A DNA stretch of 64,000 bases, taken from NCBI GenBank assembly GCA_037951165.1, contig JBBDHG010000135.1:2529001-2593000 (forward strand). The letters are read 5' to 3'. The position numbers and the translations under genes were made by a program. The notes under the pieces are model-generated. The model was not told the DNA's origin. It was given only the letters and a program-made list of their open reading frames with translations, and searched no databases. Positions 10,551-48,207 of the stretch are shown in pieces; the stretch's first letter is position 1; each line of letters begins with the position of its first letter. Source of the DNA: Lophius americanus. Its lineage: Eukaryota > Chordata > Actinopteri > Lophiiformes > Lophiidae.

Positions 10551-12499
10551 ATTATTTTGTGATGTTACCTGGAGTTAACAGTTTTTTTCAGGGTCTTTCA
10601 ACCTCAGGCATCCTCATACAGGTTAATTATCTTCATGAAGATCGGCTCCCCCTCCGGCTCCACAGCCACCCTGAAGAAAGCTCAACTGCCTTTGTGGCCA
10701 AATTGATGGCCCCTTTCCCTCTCTATGCAGCTTCAAAAAGCACACACCTACCGTTCCTCCGCTATTATTCTACCAGCTTTCTATGATTTGCACTCTTCTT
10801 TTCATTGGCTCCTCGGTGCAGTCTTCGCAAGGCACCATCCCAAAAGAGAGACCTGCTGGAAGCCCTCTGAGATCAGCATCATGTCCTAATCCAGCAACAT
10901 TGCTTGCAGGCCAGAAGAAGTGACCCTGGCAGCTTTGGTGGGCTTTCTCACCTTGACAAAAGTAAAGGCCTTTTCACTGGACAGGGTGAGTGGTGGCTGA
11001 ACTCACTGCAGATGGTGCCTGCGACAGCTTTCAGGACCTGGTCAAAGTGTCAGCGGTCAGCTGATTTTGTCAGCTGAAGTAAGTCCCGATTCCCGACATC
11101 AGTAGTTCATGTGTGAAAAAGTATTTACAGAGTTTTCAAACTTACCTAGCATTAAGCTACTACATACTGTAGTGTACACTGAGGTTAAACAACAATACAA
11201 CACACAGACACAATAAGTAGGATTACTCCTTATTATTTATAATAGCATTATTGTGTGTCCACGTAGCGTGATGTCGCATCTTTATTTACTAAGGCATGTG
11301 TTTTTCTACATTTCTTACACTGAGGACTCTCGCTTCTTGATGCATTGCAGACCAGAGCATGATGACAAAGAAGTGGGAATTATGGGAAAAGTTTATACAA
11401 CGCAGGGAATTGCGGACTTTGCTGTCAGGGACGACAGCGTGGGGCTTTGTTTATCCATATAAACATAACAAATACTTAAAGTTAATCAATTATCTTTATC
11501 CTTTTGCAGTTTAAAGACAATAAAAGCTTTTTTATCCACATCCAAGAAAATAGACTCCCTACTAATTTTAGAGCTCTGTATTACAAAGAGCTGTAGTAGA
11601 TCTGTTATGTGTATTGCTACACAAATACATTCATATATATATATAAATATACCAATATATATATGTATATTTATATATATATACTTTTATATTTATATAG
11701 CATATTTTTCAATATACATTTCACATTTGACCTTTGATCCAATTTGACTGAGTTCAACATAAAAACAATACCACACAATATTTCCTTGTTTTATGAATTA
11801 CGGGTAGCAAATACTTTCGACTACATCTGGAATAATATAAAAGATTTTCATATACATTTACACCGAAAAAAAATGTTTGAATGAACTCAACTTTATATTG
11901 TCAACCTGTTCCACAAAATAATAATTATATCTAATTCCAGACCTCTCATTTTTTAGTTGAGCTGAATTTAGATTAGAAAATACATTTGGATAAATAAAAT
12001 TATTTTGTGAGACTAGTTGGCATAAAAAAATAAAATAAAGTAAATTCAACAAACCCCTTTTTTCAGTGTAGTAAGAATTTTTACAGACTACGATGTAGTA
12101 ATTTATTGAATTAATCTTGTCAGAACATCTGTTAAAGATTACAATTAATGGTAAACAGGAAAGATATTATTAAATATAGCTAAACATCATGTGATCATTG
12201 TGTGATCAGGTGATCATCATCGCCTTCACGGCTCTAAATGTTACCGAGCAGCCTTCAAGAAACATCCTGTGCCCCCCTTTGTTTCCACTCCCACCCTCAC
12301 TTCTGAGAAAAGCCTGCATTAAATCATTTACCGTGTCCAAATTAAAATTTGGCATCTGCATGCATTATATATTCACCAGTGCTCGGACAAATCCTCTTAA
12401 CTGTGGGAGAAATTGTCGGGATGTGTCCTGTGGAAAAGTAAGAGCCTTGACTAGTTGTATCGCCTGTAGCAAACGGGCATCTCAATCTGTCACTCAAGG

Positions 12500-12541
12500 C
12501 CACACACACACTCACACACACACAAACACCCACACACACCA
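12500..12541. repeat. Interrupted (CA)n microsatellite
   Basis: CA repeats interrupted by CT, AA and CC steps. The histidine/threonine-rich ORFs here are artefacts of the repeat. Confidence 0.95.
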
Positions 12542-13039
12542 CAGTAAATCAGCGTATGAATAATATATACTTGTACTCTCTTTATTAATATTAAACATTG
12601 CATAATGAAGCACCGACTATAAGCAAATCCCAGAGCAATATTCATATCACCGTGAGCTGTCTTGTCCTGAATTGGACCTTTAATTGTTTATGTCAGTCCT
12701 ATTGTGGTTGAACATCAAAATGTCACTTTTTTACACGTAACCTTGACTACACTATTATATGAGTACACTATTCTTTGTTCCTAAAAAGTGCATTAAGTCC
12801 AGCACAGTCCCCTGTCCTCCCGCGTACACAGGTCTGTTTTTAGATATTAATGCCATTTTGGTATTCTTGAGAGAATAAACAGATGGAAGACACATGAAAA
12901 ATGGAAGATAAAAGGATGCTACGGAAGTTACGACCCTGAATCAAGTGAAGCTGCATGTTCTGTAGTCCACTGATGGGCAAGAGCTTCCTTACGTTGAACC
13001 TGGGCTGAGACTAGACATTAACTATGAGCGACTAACGGA

Positions 13040-13235
13040 AGTTCATCCATCCATCCATTTGCCTCCACTTATTGGGTTCGGGTTGCAGGGGCAGCAAGCG
13101 ATATTCCAGATGTCCCTCTCCTCAGCATCCCTCTCTAGCTAGGGATCGCAAGGTTTTCCCAAGGAAGATGAAAGGAATAGTCCTTCCAGCAAGTTCTGGG
13201 TCCACCCCGAGGTCTCCTGCCATAGTCTGTACCGG
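13040..13235 (+). repeat. Dispersed fish repeat fragment
   Basis: It begins with CATCCATCCATTTGCC and contains ...GGGTTGCAGGGGCAGC..., AAGGAATAGTCCTTCCAGC, then AAGTTCTGGGTCCACCCC and GAGGTCTCCTGCC. This wording matches a very common repeat in teleost genomes. I recall it as part of a retroelement or its 3' region, but I cannot name the family securely. Confidence 0.5.
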
Positions 13236-13679
13236 AGTAAATGTGTGGATTTATTTGTTGTTTTTTTCTCCCCCCTCTTCACATACATCTCTGTTTAAAT
13301 GTTACTATGAAAAAGATCTCATGGTGATCATCATCATCAGCTTCGCTTGCTATAACGGTTAAAAGATAAGAGCATATTCACCTCCAGCCTCAACACTGGA
13401 TGAGTCAGAGTTGAATCATTAACATTTGGAAATGTGTGCATTACAGATTTCCCCTTCACTGCATACACTGTGACTTACAGTAAACTTACAGTATATAGAG
13501 AATCAAGACATGACAGCAGGACACACACAACTATATATTTCCTATTTGAGATCTGTTGGTTGTTTTTTTGGTAATTAACTGTAAAAACGATAATTTACAA
13601 ACCTGATTATGAAAGTTGGCTTTCAAATTATTGTGCCATCTAGATACAAATGTTGTACATTTCATATACACCAACATTA

Positions 13680-14000
13680 TAACTACAGATTTGTTGGGTG
13701 TTCCAGGTCAAGTTTGTACTTACCAAAGTGTTCTAAGGAAGGACAACTGGCGGACCACTCGCCTGCAAGAGGATGGCCATTAAAGTGGATGCGTTGGGAT
13801 TTGTGAAGATTAGGTCAGAGCATCTCCAGAACCAACCAATAGCAGTCAAAGGTAGTACAGAGTGGTGGCAGTGGAAGACTTATCTGTGCACGTGAGGAGT
13901 GAAGGCTGGACCTGATCCAACAGAGGAGCCACTGTAGCAAAACTTGCTGAAGAAGTTCATACCGTGAACTGCAGAGCTGTTTGGGCAGCAAAATGGGAAA
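13680..14000 (+). mobile_element. Tc1/mariner element remnant (internal transposase part)
   Basis: Recognisable transposase-coding segments include GTGTTCCAGGTC, CTAAGGAAGGACAACTGG, GTGAGGAGTGAAGGCTGG, and GATCCAACAGAGGAGCCACTG followed by TTGCTGAAGAAGTTCAT. Between them lies unrelated or scrambled sequence, including a displaced GGTCAGAGCATCTCCAGAACC. Frames are broken and no terminal repeats were identified, so this is a dead fragment. Confidence 0.65.
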
Positions 14001-17000
14001 TCCGTATGGTCCATTGCAGAATTTTGGGTATGTTTCAAGAATAGAAAGAAAACAAAAAACAAGATGATTTAATAAATAATAATAAATAATAAAATCTTAT
14101 TTTAATTGAATATTTTTTACATTTCCCGCATTTTCAGTTCTTTTTCTGTTCTGAACACGATCAAGAATAAATTGTAATGACAATAATAGAAGAAGAAAAA
14201 AAAGAAAACCTAAATGTATTACTACTCCTCTTCAACTCTGTATTAGTCATCAAACCAGTAACGGAATTGACTTTTTCCACAATTGTGTGTCATAACTCCA
14301 TGTTCTAACCTCAAACTAGACACCGAATGATACCTCCAAGAACAGAATTTCACGGGCTCCTGTCATAATATCATTTTTTACGAGACAATTTATTAAAAAG
14401 ATTTACTGCAATATCAAAATAACAAATTTGAATAATAATAAATCACCTGTTGTTGCATCCTCATCATTTTGTACGGAAATTAGAGAAGCATGTTACACCT
14501 CACTGACTTTCAGATCTTCCCACCAGAGGAAGTGACATCACTGGGAGCCGGTCACATTATTCATATGACTTTTATATAACTTTTTGCAGATATCTTATGT
14601 GATTTTGTAACAGAGATTACAGAATGGCCCCAATAACGTGGATACACACAAACTATAGTTTTTTTACTATTTAAATCACATTGTCCAGATAAAATTCTAT
14701 GGAATCCCTTTTATAACTATTGATAGCGTAAGCATAAAAAACTGAAAATCAGACTTCACAGTTTCATGATAATTCAAGTTTAATTTGTGAATCAGTAGCA
14801 GAGGAGCTCACTAACTGTATGTACGGGGTTGGAGTCTTCTTTGTGTGAAATGTGCCTAAAAAGTAAATCAAGTATAACTAATAATGAAAGTTTAATATAG
14901 TTGTTTGTTTTTAAATAATAAGAGGTTAATCTAGCAGGACAGGAACTGTATCCCCAATTCTAGAATGACGCATATGTTTACACATATATTTAAATTCACA
15001 TTATTTAAGCAAACCTACACTGTATTTTAAATAGAATATTTAAAGGTATCTTTTCATTTTTTCCTCAATAAATGTATAAAAATGTCAGATTTTCATAGTA
15101 ATTGTCTGTGTTTAACACACATTATGACAACAAAAAAATTAATCTACACACAATTAGCTCATTTAGGGCAATTCAATGCATTGAATTTTAAGGTATTTCA
15201 CTGTAGGCATTTGACAGTTTTTTTATGTAATTTCCACGAACAATTTTACATTGTTAAGAACGTGATTCCCTTAAGTATATCCTACGATATGTGATCATTT
15301 ACATGCATTGCTTTCTTGTTTACAATATTCTTCTATAGTGACTTATTACAGTGATTTTCATGGCAACTCTTTAAATACTTTTATTTCTGAGTGAATAGAG
15401 TTTTCTGCTCTGAAATACTATACTGTAATTTTCTGTGCGTAAACACAACTGTGGGTTTCACATTTATTCCTTACAGTGTACCTTATTTCCTTTTGAAGTA
15501 GTATTATGTTCTGCCTCTCCCCATGGATGTTAGTCTATTTTAAGATAACATTGCTGTTCTGTTTTCTTTAGAGACCAAACAGATGGGAGGGATGTAGAAG
15601 ATAAAAGAATGTAACAAAGGTCGTGACTCAGACTCATCGTCATGCTTAAGTTGTATGTTCTTTTTGTTCCACTCATGTGTGAGATATTCCCTCATTGAAT
15701 ATTGTCCTTGGGGTAATTTAAATGATTTTAAATTAATTATAAGTGCCAGGAAATGACTTAAATTCTGGGTCATTTTGGCAAAGATGTCAACATAGTGCAT
15801 CCTATCACTTGGACAAAACTTTCATCTCAGCATATCCTCATCTCTGGTGTAGGTTTGCCCTGCGGTGTGTTCAGGCGTCTCCGACCCGGGGATGACACTC
15901 ACCACAGGAGATGCATGTCTCCTTTAAGGCAACACTCTGGACTTAAAACATTTCCTGTGTCCATAAGCAGGGTATTTGTGGTGTATTGGCCCTGTGCAAC
16001 CCATCTTAAACTGCATTTGCCCGGAGCCAGCAGATACAGGCTATAATGGAGACATTGATGTATTATTGAGAAACCCAAGGGTGAGGATCAAGGAGCTGCT
16101 CACAAGCCAGCGGGGAGAACAAGCGAGTGTGTGAACTCAGGATAATGTTTTCTTTCAGAATCCAGTGTGTCCATGACTACTGTTGCTCTCTTGGCCCAAT
16201 ACGAAAAAGAAGACATTTCATGAGATATCACATGCCAAATTTATGCGCCTCAGTCAAAGCAATATGCTCGACAACGTGTTCGGCCTATCTGTGAAAGATA
16301 GCTGTTGTGCTTCAGTGTTTCATGTGGAGTGTGCTGAGGTTATGTCTAGTTGAGCCAGAGCTGAGATGACATTTCATTTATATAAATAATTACTGCCCTG
16401 AAAGTCCCCTAGGCCAGCCCTGAAGCAATCAAACTTCTAATGCTCTTAAAATTGCCCAGCATGTTTTATTAATGTCGGACTATAAAATGCATTGCTATAG
16501 CTGCACACTTATCCGCTGATCCACGAGGAAATAGTGTCAACTTTAAACAGCCGTATTAGACTTCATATTTTTATTCAACAATCGACTTCAAAGTTGAAGT
16601 GTACGATAAGGCCAAAAAGGGAACTTCAGTGTGTTCTTAGCTGAGCTGTACAAGGCATTCATATATCTATGCATATGCACTGATCTAAATGAATACAGTG
16701 AATAATGTGCAGAATGATTGCCCATTAGTGGCATTAATTGCTTCTAAGTGAACCTCATCTCTTCAAGGACTCTCTTATATTTCTAATTGTATAAATGGCA
16801 TATTAAGGAGGCCTCATTCTAAAAATAAGCCAGGCTGTGTTAAGGTTTCACCCCCAGAACATGTTTGTAATTTCTCCTGACTGTGCCAACAGAGGGTACT
16901 GTTGCCTCACCACATGTTTAAATTATCCCAACAACAAAGGTGCAGCCAGCTCATTTTCTCCCCTCTGATTCAGTGTGAGGACAGGGGTGTACTTATCATT

Positions 17001-17329
17001 TAGACTGAGCGTGTGCAGCAGCAATTATTTTGTCATCTGCATTGCATAGAATGCCATAAGAGTGTTTAAAAAAAAATTAAGAGGTGACCTTTGAACTCAG
17101 AGTGAACAATATGTTTAATTTAATGTAATATATTTTGTTCCTGATCTTGCGCCATTCACACATGCTCCGTAGACACCTTCCTTATTACTACTTTCCTAAG
17201 ATCTTCCCTGACTTTACATGAGAGGAAAAATATGTGCAAGAAGTAAAACATAAAAATCCATGTTTGATAAAGTGCAGAGGCTAACTCCTCTAATAACCTT
17301 GGAAACAAGTAATAATTTTATGTATGGAG

Positions 17330-17711
17330 ACCGGCGCTCAGCTCCAGGGGGTGGCCATTAGTTTCCTCCGATGACCGTGCGCCACACCGCCGCTTTCCCA
17401 TGTTTGTTGTGTCTGGCGCGGTAAACGTCACGGACGCACTTGAATGCCCCATCCCACTCCACGGAGGCAACCCCAGCCACACACACCCACATTCACACAA
17501 AACACTGGCTGACTTGACTATGCACACACACACGAGCCCGGGGTCCTCCCAAAACAGAACCTCTCTCTCATCAAAAACAAGAAGCCTCGGCGAAGAGGCT
17601 AACTAGGAAATATTGGACCTCAGCTTGTTGGACGAGACGGAGAAGGAGGCGTCTCATCTGCCCGCCTGCTTTCTCTCTCTCTCTCTTTCTCCCTCCTCTC
17701 TCTCTCTCCTC

Positions 17712-17782
<71 letters not shown>

Positions 17783-18385
17783 CAGCGAGGCTACCGCCAC
17801 CACAGCCAAGAGTCGCCGCTCCGCGCACCGATGCCAAAACGCGCAGGAGCAGTCAGTGCCAAAGGGTCAATTTAGCGCACCACTGCTGGAATGGAAGAAC
17901 TGTAGGCTAAAGAGCAGATTTTTGACCTCCATGTGATAGAACCTCATCATTAAGATAAAGGGAAGGAGCCAAATAAGAGCCAATCCCCGGTGGAGCGCTC
18001 CGGACTTCATCTGTCACCACGGTCGTAACAGAGGTGGGCACTTCAGGAGATCTGTCTATGCAAAACATTACCTGCTCACATATCAGGTCATCGGCCGCTT
18101 CTAACAACTGCTTCCTAAAACTACACTTTGGCTTCCTCAATCCAGGTGTTGCTTCTACCAAAGACGCTGCAGGACGTTGTAGGAACCGCTCTTCCATCCT
18201 TTCCGCGCTCCGCTCCGACTCCTCTCCCCTCACAGCGCGGCAAAGTTGCAGCAGAAGGCTGCGGTCAGTCCAGGGATTAGGAGAGGGGAAAGTTGCTCCC
18301 CGGCGACCCAGAGAGCACCGACACCACGGTCCAAGCCGAATCCAAGTGCCGTTCACCGGGCGATGCCAGAGTAAATGCCGGGGCA
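17330..18385 (+). promoter_or_regulatory. bcl11b: bcl11b promoter region and 5' UTR
   Basis: GC content rises sharply from about 17330 and CpG dinucleotides become frequent, as expected for a CpG-rich developmental promoter. A long CT tract (17669-17779) sits within it. Short upstream ORFs occur, for example ATGCCAAAACGCGC at about 17831, closing at TAG near 17875. The transcription start cannot be fixed from sequence; the 5' UTR could begin after the CT tract. No TATA box was evident. Confidence 0.6.
17669..17779. repeat. (CT)n microsatellite in the bcl11b promoter
   Basis: About 110 bp of nearly pure CT/TC with a few CC and CA interruptions. The long Ser/Leu ORF across it is an artefact. 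GA/CT tracts can bind GAGA-type factors and adopt H-DNA; a role here is inference. Confidence 0.95.
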
Positions 18386-44266
<25,881 letters not shown>

Positions 44267-44890
44267 GCCAGCAACCATTAGTTATACAACCCAAACACTT
44301 ACACACACATCCACACACATACATGCACACTCAAAATCTCTATAACCACTTCTACAGCTATGCGGCTAGGCTGGTTAATCTCTCTCTTAAAAAAAAAAAA
44401 TTAAGACTAATTAATGTTCATCTTTTTTCTTGTCACAGAAACTGCCACCTGAGAATATAAACAAAGGGAAACTTTAATGAGAACTTGTCTGGAAAGCCCA
44501 ACTTGGTGTTTCTTGGCAAAATTGTCTGAGGATTTTATCAGTTAGGAATCCATGGAGCCTTTCTACTGTGCAATAATTTCTGTATTTATTGGATTTTTGT
44601 AATGATATTTGGCATGTGCAGGTACATCTTTGTGGGATTTCATATGGAGTTAGTTTTGAAATGTGCTAAAACATTTTTTTTTTAAACTATAACTGGAAAG
44701 AACACACCCTTAATGAAAACTTGCGTTTGTTCCTATAAGGAAGCTTATTATCATGTGAGAGTAAAATTGTGTGAAGCGGTAAGCTTTTAAAGGTGAAATT
44801 ATTTGCTTTGTATATTAACTGCAGCAGCGGACTACAATCCATTCCCTCACACAGGCCTAAAGCACTGAATGTCAGCCTGACAATAAAACA

Positions 44891-44914
44891 TGCTGGATTT
44901 AAAAAAATCCAGCA
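44891..44914 (+). repeat. bcl11b: Perfect hairpin next to a poly(A) signal
   Basis: TGCTGGATTT, AAAA, AAATCCAGCA: 10-bp arms and a 4-nt loop, three bases after AATAAA at 44882-44887. It could place the cleavage region in a stem. Confidence 0.85.
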
Positions 44915-46925
44915 CTGTCTAAGAGACCTGTTAAGTTACTTTTAATTTATTTCACGGAATTTGCTTCTTTTTTTTTCTTTTTAAAAAAAAATATTGGCAC
45001 ATAAAAAAAAAATTCCAAATGCAGTTACTGTATCGTTGTCCTTGCTTCAGTTATGACGTAAATAAAGGTTGCACTTAATAGAGATGCCCTTAACTGATGC
45101 TCATTACATTCCCAATGTAGGATTAAACCATCATATTTAATATGTTGAATAAGTTAAGACTACTTGTGATAACTGTGAGAAGGAGAAAAGTCCTGTTAAT
45201 TGTTTGTAAATATATTTGTTTTTTTTTTGTTTTTTTAAATAAATGTTAATGTAGCCCCAAGTGTACATGAAAGATGGCCTAAAATTAATCAGAAGACCAG
45301 CTGCTTGCATCCTCCTCAAAATATGCGAAATCTAACTACGGATTCATTATTTCATTTTTCCAACACACTTGATTATCTCACCCCGATCCCCGACATAATG
45401 TGTGCTTACTCAAAGGCAATTTGTAAAACTAAAGCTACTTCAACAATTGTAACAAAATCGTTCTCTCTCATCCTCTCTGCTGTGGCATCTCTCTGACCCA
45501 GGTTGGCTTCCCGCGTTCCACAAAATTGTTTCAAAGGAAATTCATATCAATGCGTGTGTTAGCGTGTGTGTTGTAGTCTCCACAGTGTGCGCTAAGCCTC
45601 TTTCCGACGGCGTCTTTTCACAGTTCACTAGCTCAGATTCATGCATTAGACCGGCTTTTAAAAGGAAGCCGGTTCATTCGCCTCACAAAGTGATATGGGT
45701 TTAACTCCCAGTAACAGATTTTGAGACAGTGTGCATGTTCGTGACTTTTGGGGATTACAGTTTTTATTTTCTGCATCGTTCATCCTGAAATGATTCTGGG
45801 AGAAAACGGTTATATGAGTTATGATAATTTGAGCGCAGCTGCAACAGGGGATGGCTGTGTGACCTTGAGTCGGGGCTATTCTTATGGTAAAAAAAAATGA
45901 AAGTTTGGAGCAGAGGAATGAAGAGACATGAGAAAAAAATGGAGGGAGAGAGAGCAAGACCTTGACCAGAGTGAAGAGTCATTCCAATAAAATTGGAAGC
46001 ATATGAAATGTGTGTTTTTCTGGTACCAAAATGCACATCTACAGGCCACATCTTATAACCAACCATCAGTGTGAGAGGGAGGGAGACAGCGAATCCACAT
46101 GAAAGCAGACAGAGACGACATCTTTCATTTTAGCACTGCTATTCTCCATCATCCAATTCATCTCAAAGTTTGACCTGCTTTTTCTTGGCCCACTGTCAGG
46201 CTTTATATGCCACCTTTTTCTTCTGATAAAGGGATTATACTGTATCCTGAATGCAGGTCCCAATAAGCAGCTCCTCATAAGCTATTCCCTTAACGCATAG
46301 TTAATATATTTTAGTGATTTAATAGGAAAAGTGTGATGAGCTGCATTTCAGCTTGCTTACACATGTCGATGCCTGAGTGCAGATATCCAGATGTAAAGTC
46401 ACAGTATATTCATTCCATGCAAAGTCATCTCAGAGATCGGCCCGAGTGAGCCAAGCAGCTATGAAATATATCACATTCAAAGGAGGAACAGTGGAAACCC
46501 AACAGAGATCTAAATCACACACGGACATTCAGTCTTACAATATGTTTACAGTGTTGAAGTATGCCATTAATGAAATACTCTGTGTAAGTGTTTAAAATGA
46601 TAATAAAGTATTGTTTTCTCCAATGTTCTTTCAAATGTTTTTGAATGCCATAGCAGTTTTTGTATGATTATCCTGGTGGAGGGATTTTATCTTCATGGAT
46701 ATGTTTCTGTATGATTACTTGTTCACTGTATGGAAAGACGTTTTTTGGAAATGTAATATTGCAGATTCATGCCAGATTTTTTTTTTTCTTTCAAAGAAGA
46801 GTGGTGCCATTAGTGACTTTTGGTCTCTTTTTTTAATTTTATTTAAATTTTTTTTTTAATTAGTTTCCCGTCGTTGGTTTGGTGAAGCTGTCCTTTGTGG
46901 ATATAAAAGAAAGTGATTAAAAAAT

Positions 46926-47029
46926 GAGACGATCCTAAAGGAAGAGCCTTCGGCAGGGGAACGTGGTGCGGGAATGGTTTTTCTAAATCAACTTCATGAG
47001 ACGCTCATGAACATTATGCTTTTCCTCAT
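46926..47029 (+). repeat. 104-bp duplicated block, copy 1 (within bcl11b 3' UTR)
   Basis: Identical to 48104-48207 except one base (CAACT here, CTACT there), offset exactly 1178 bp; flanks do not match. It contains the hairpin TTCATGAG-ACG-CTCATGAA near 46993-47011. The high identity implies recent duplication, gene conversion or strong constraint. Confidence 0.95.
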
Positions 47030-47265
47030 GGTTGGTTGAAGGTCTTGTGGTGGCACTTACGACTGTACTTTTAAAAAACATTTTCATATTTCATTTTTCA
47101 CAACTTTCACCTTCATTCTTTGTACAAAATAGTTTCCTTGATCTTTTTGGGGGGAGTGCATCATTGTGAAAAAAAGTGATCTCAGAACAGTACACATCTG
47201 CTGTTTTGAACATATATGTATTTTTGTAATGTGTTGAAAAATCAATACAAGAAAGCCAACACTTC

Positions 47266-47271
47266 AATAAA
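47266..47271 (+). terminator. bcl11b: Candidate distal polyadenylation signal of bcl11b
   Basis: Canonical AATAAA within CTTCAATAAATGTTGC, about 3 kb after the stop codon, where mRNA-like AT-rich sequence gives way to repeat-derived sequence. Use is inferred. Confidence 0.45.
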
Positions 47272-47639
47272 TGTTGCAATTGCTCTATGATTGAAGCAAA
47301 TTTTCATTCTGATTCTTTCCTCTGGTGTTTCTTTATCTTTAATGGCACACATTGAAACAACTATAAATACATAAACGTTTTATTGCACCTAAGACTAATG
47401 TCTACATATGACCATTGCAGCCCTTTCCTTGTTAATATTAAAAATGTTTAAATGTGAACAGTTGAGCAAAACTATGCTGTTTTCCCTGACAGCACAGGTA
47501 CATGAAAAGCCCCACATCCTATGCGTTACACAAAAAATCCCCCTGATCGAACTCTTAAATTAATTAGGAAGTTATTTAAAAAAAAATGTGTTTTTCATAG
47601 AAAAGGTCCCACTAATGAGTAAAATATGTCTCATGACAT

Positions 47640-47890
47640 TAAATATGATAAATATAAAATAGAGCTCCTTTAGTTGATTGATAGCGAATTTGAACTAAAT
47701 CGGACCAAACGGTTGAGAAATTATGGAAACGTTTGGGTATAAAACTCCTAGTTTCAAAAGAATTACCGACTTTTTCCAAAATCAATCCAGGCCTTCCTCG
47801 CACTAAGCTCAATGGGGGTATACAATATGAAAATGATTGAAGGAATGGTTTTTGAGTTGTCGCGTTAAAGCGACTGATCCAACTCGACGA
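47640..47890 (-). repeat. Dispersed repeat family X, copy A
   Basis: Shares AAATCAATCCAG-CTTCCTC-CACT and TTTTTGAGTT-TCG-GTTAA with 58120-58215 (same strand). Its reverse complement shares CAACCGTTTGGTC-GATTTA and AGGAGCTCTAT with 54280-54335. This makes it a member of an interspersed family of unknown class. Confidence 0.65.
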
Positions 47891-48103
47891 CAATTCAATA
47901 ATAACGACTCCACTTTAGCTGACATGCCATGAAACCTGAGTTGATATAGCTTCACCTTTATAATCCACACCTGTGAGTCATGCAGTAACTTACTAAGAAC
48001 AAAGTTACATACAAACCACGAGGAATATCTGCATTTGATTATACTCCCGATGTGATGTTTGCTTTTGGGTAGAGAACAGCGGGCCAACAGGTTGACCCAC
48101 ACA

Positions 48104-48207
48104 GAGACGATCCTAAAGGAAGAGCCTTCGGCAGGGGAACGTGGTGCGGGAATGGTTTTTCTAAATCTACTTCATGAGACGCTCATGAACATTATGCTTT
48201 TCCTCAT
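48104..48207 (+). repeat. 104-bp duplicated block, copy 2
   Basis: Second copy of 46926-47029 with one substitution and no shared flanks. It lies beyond the inferred end of bcl11b. Confidence 0.95.

Larger units (their letters stand above)
8510..11180. repeat. Right copy of the direct duplication (functional ccnk 5' region)
   Basis: This is the partner of 1-2780. It holds most of ccnk intron 1, exon 1, the CRE promoter and upstream DNA with a truncated SINE (9820-9968), a Tc1 relic (9969-10285) and a SINE (10296-10550). The extra SINE tail and longer Tc1 segment mean the two copies differ in content. Divergence looks substantial, so the event is not recent. Confidence 0.85.
11180..17330. other. 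Intergenic region between divergent ccnk and bcl11b
   Basis: No recognisable coding exon was seen, and setd3, which lies between these genes in human, was not found. The region is AT-rich, with TATA-type simple sequence near 11633-11700, a CA tract near 12500-12540, a dispersed repeat at 13040-13235 and a Tc1 relic at 13680-14000. From about 16050 to 17250 composition is more balanced and repeat-poor, which would suit upstream regulatory DNA. Confidence 0.6.
44267..47290 (+). other. bcl11b: bcl11b 3' UTR (inferred extent)
   Basis: AT-rich non-coding sequence with AATAAA hexamers at 44882, 45061, 45238, 46602 and 47266, which would allow alternative polyadenylation. The last one, with a following CAATTGCTCTATG stretch, is my choice for the distal end. 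T-rich and A-rich runs occur at 44965-45010 and 45215-45245. A hairpin lies at 44891-44914 and a 104-bp duplicated block at 46926-47029. Confidence 0.55.

Noticed and set aside
46926..48207. CRISPR-like direct repeats
   Set aside because: Only two copies, 104 bp long and over 1 kb apart in a vertebrate genome.
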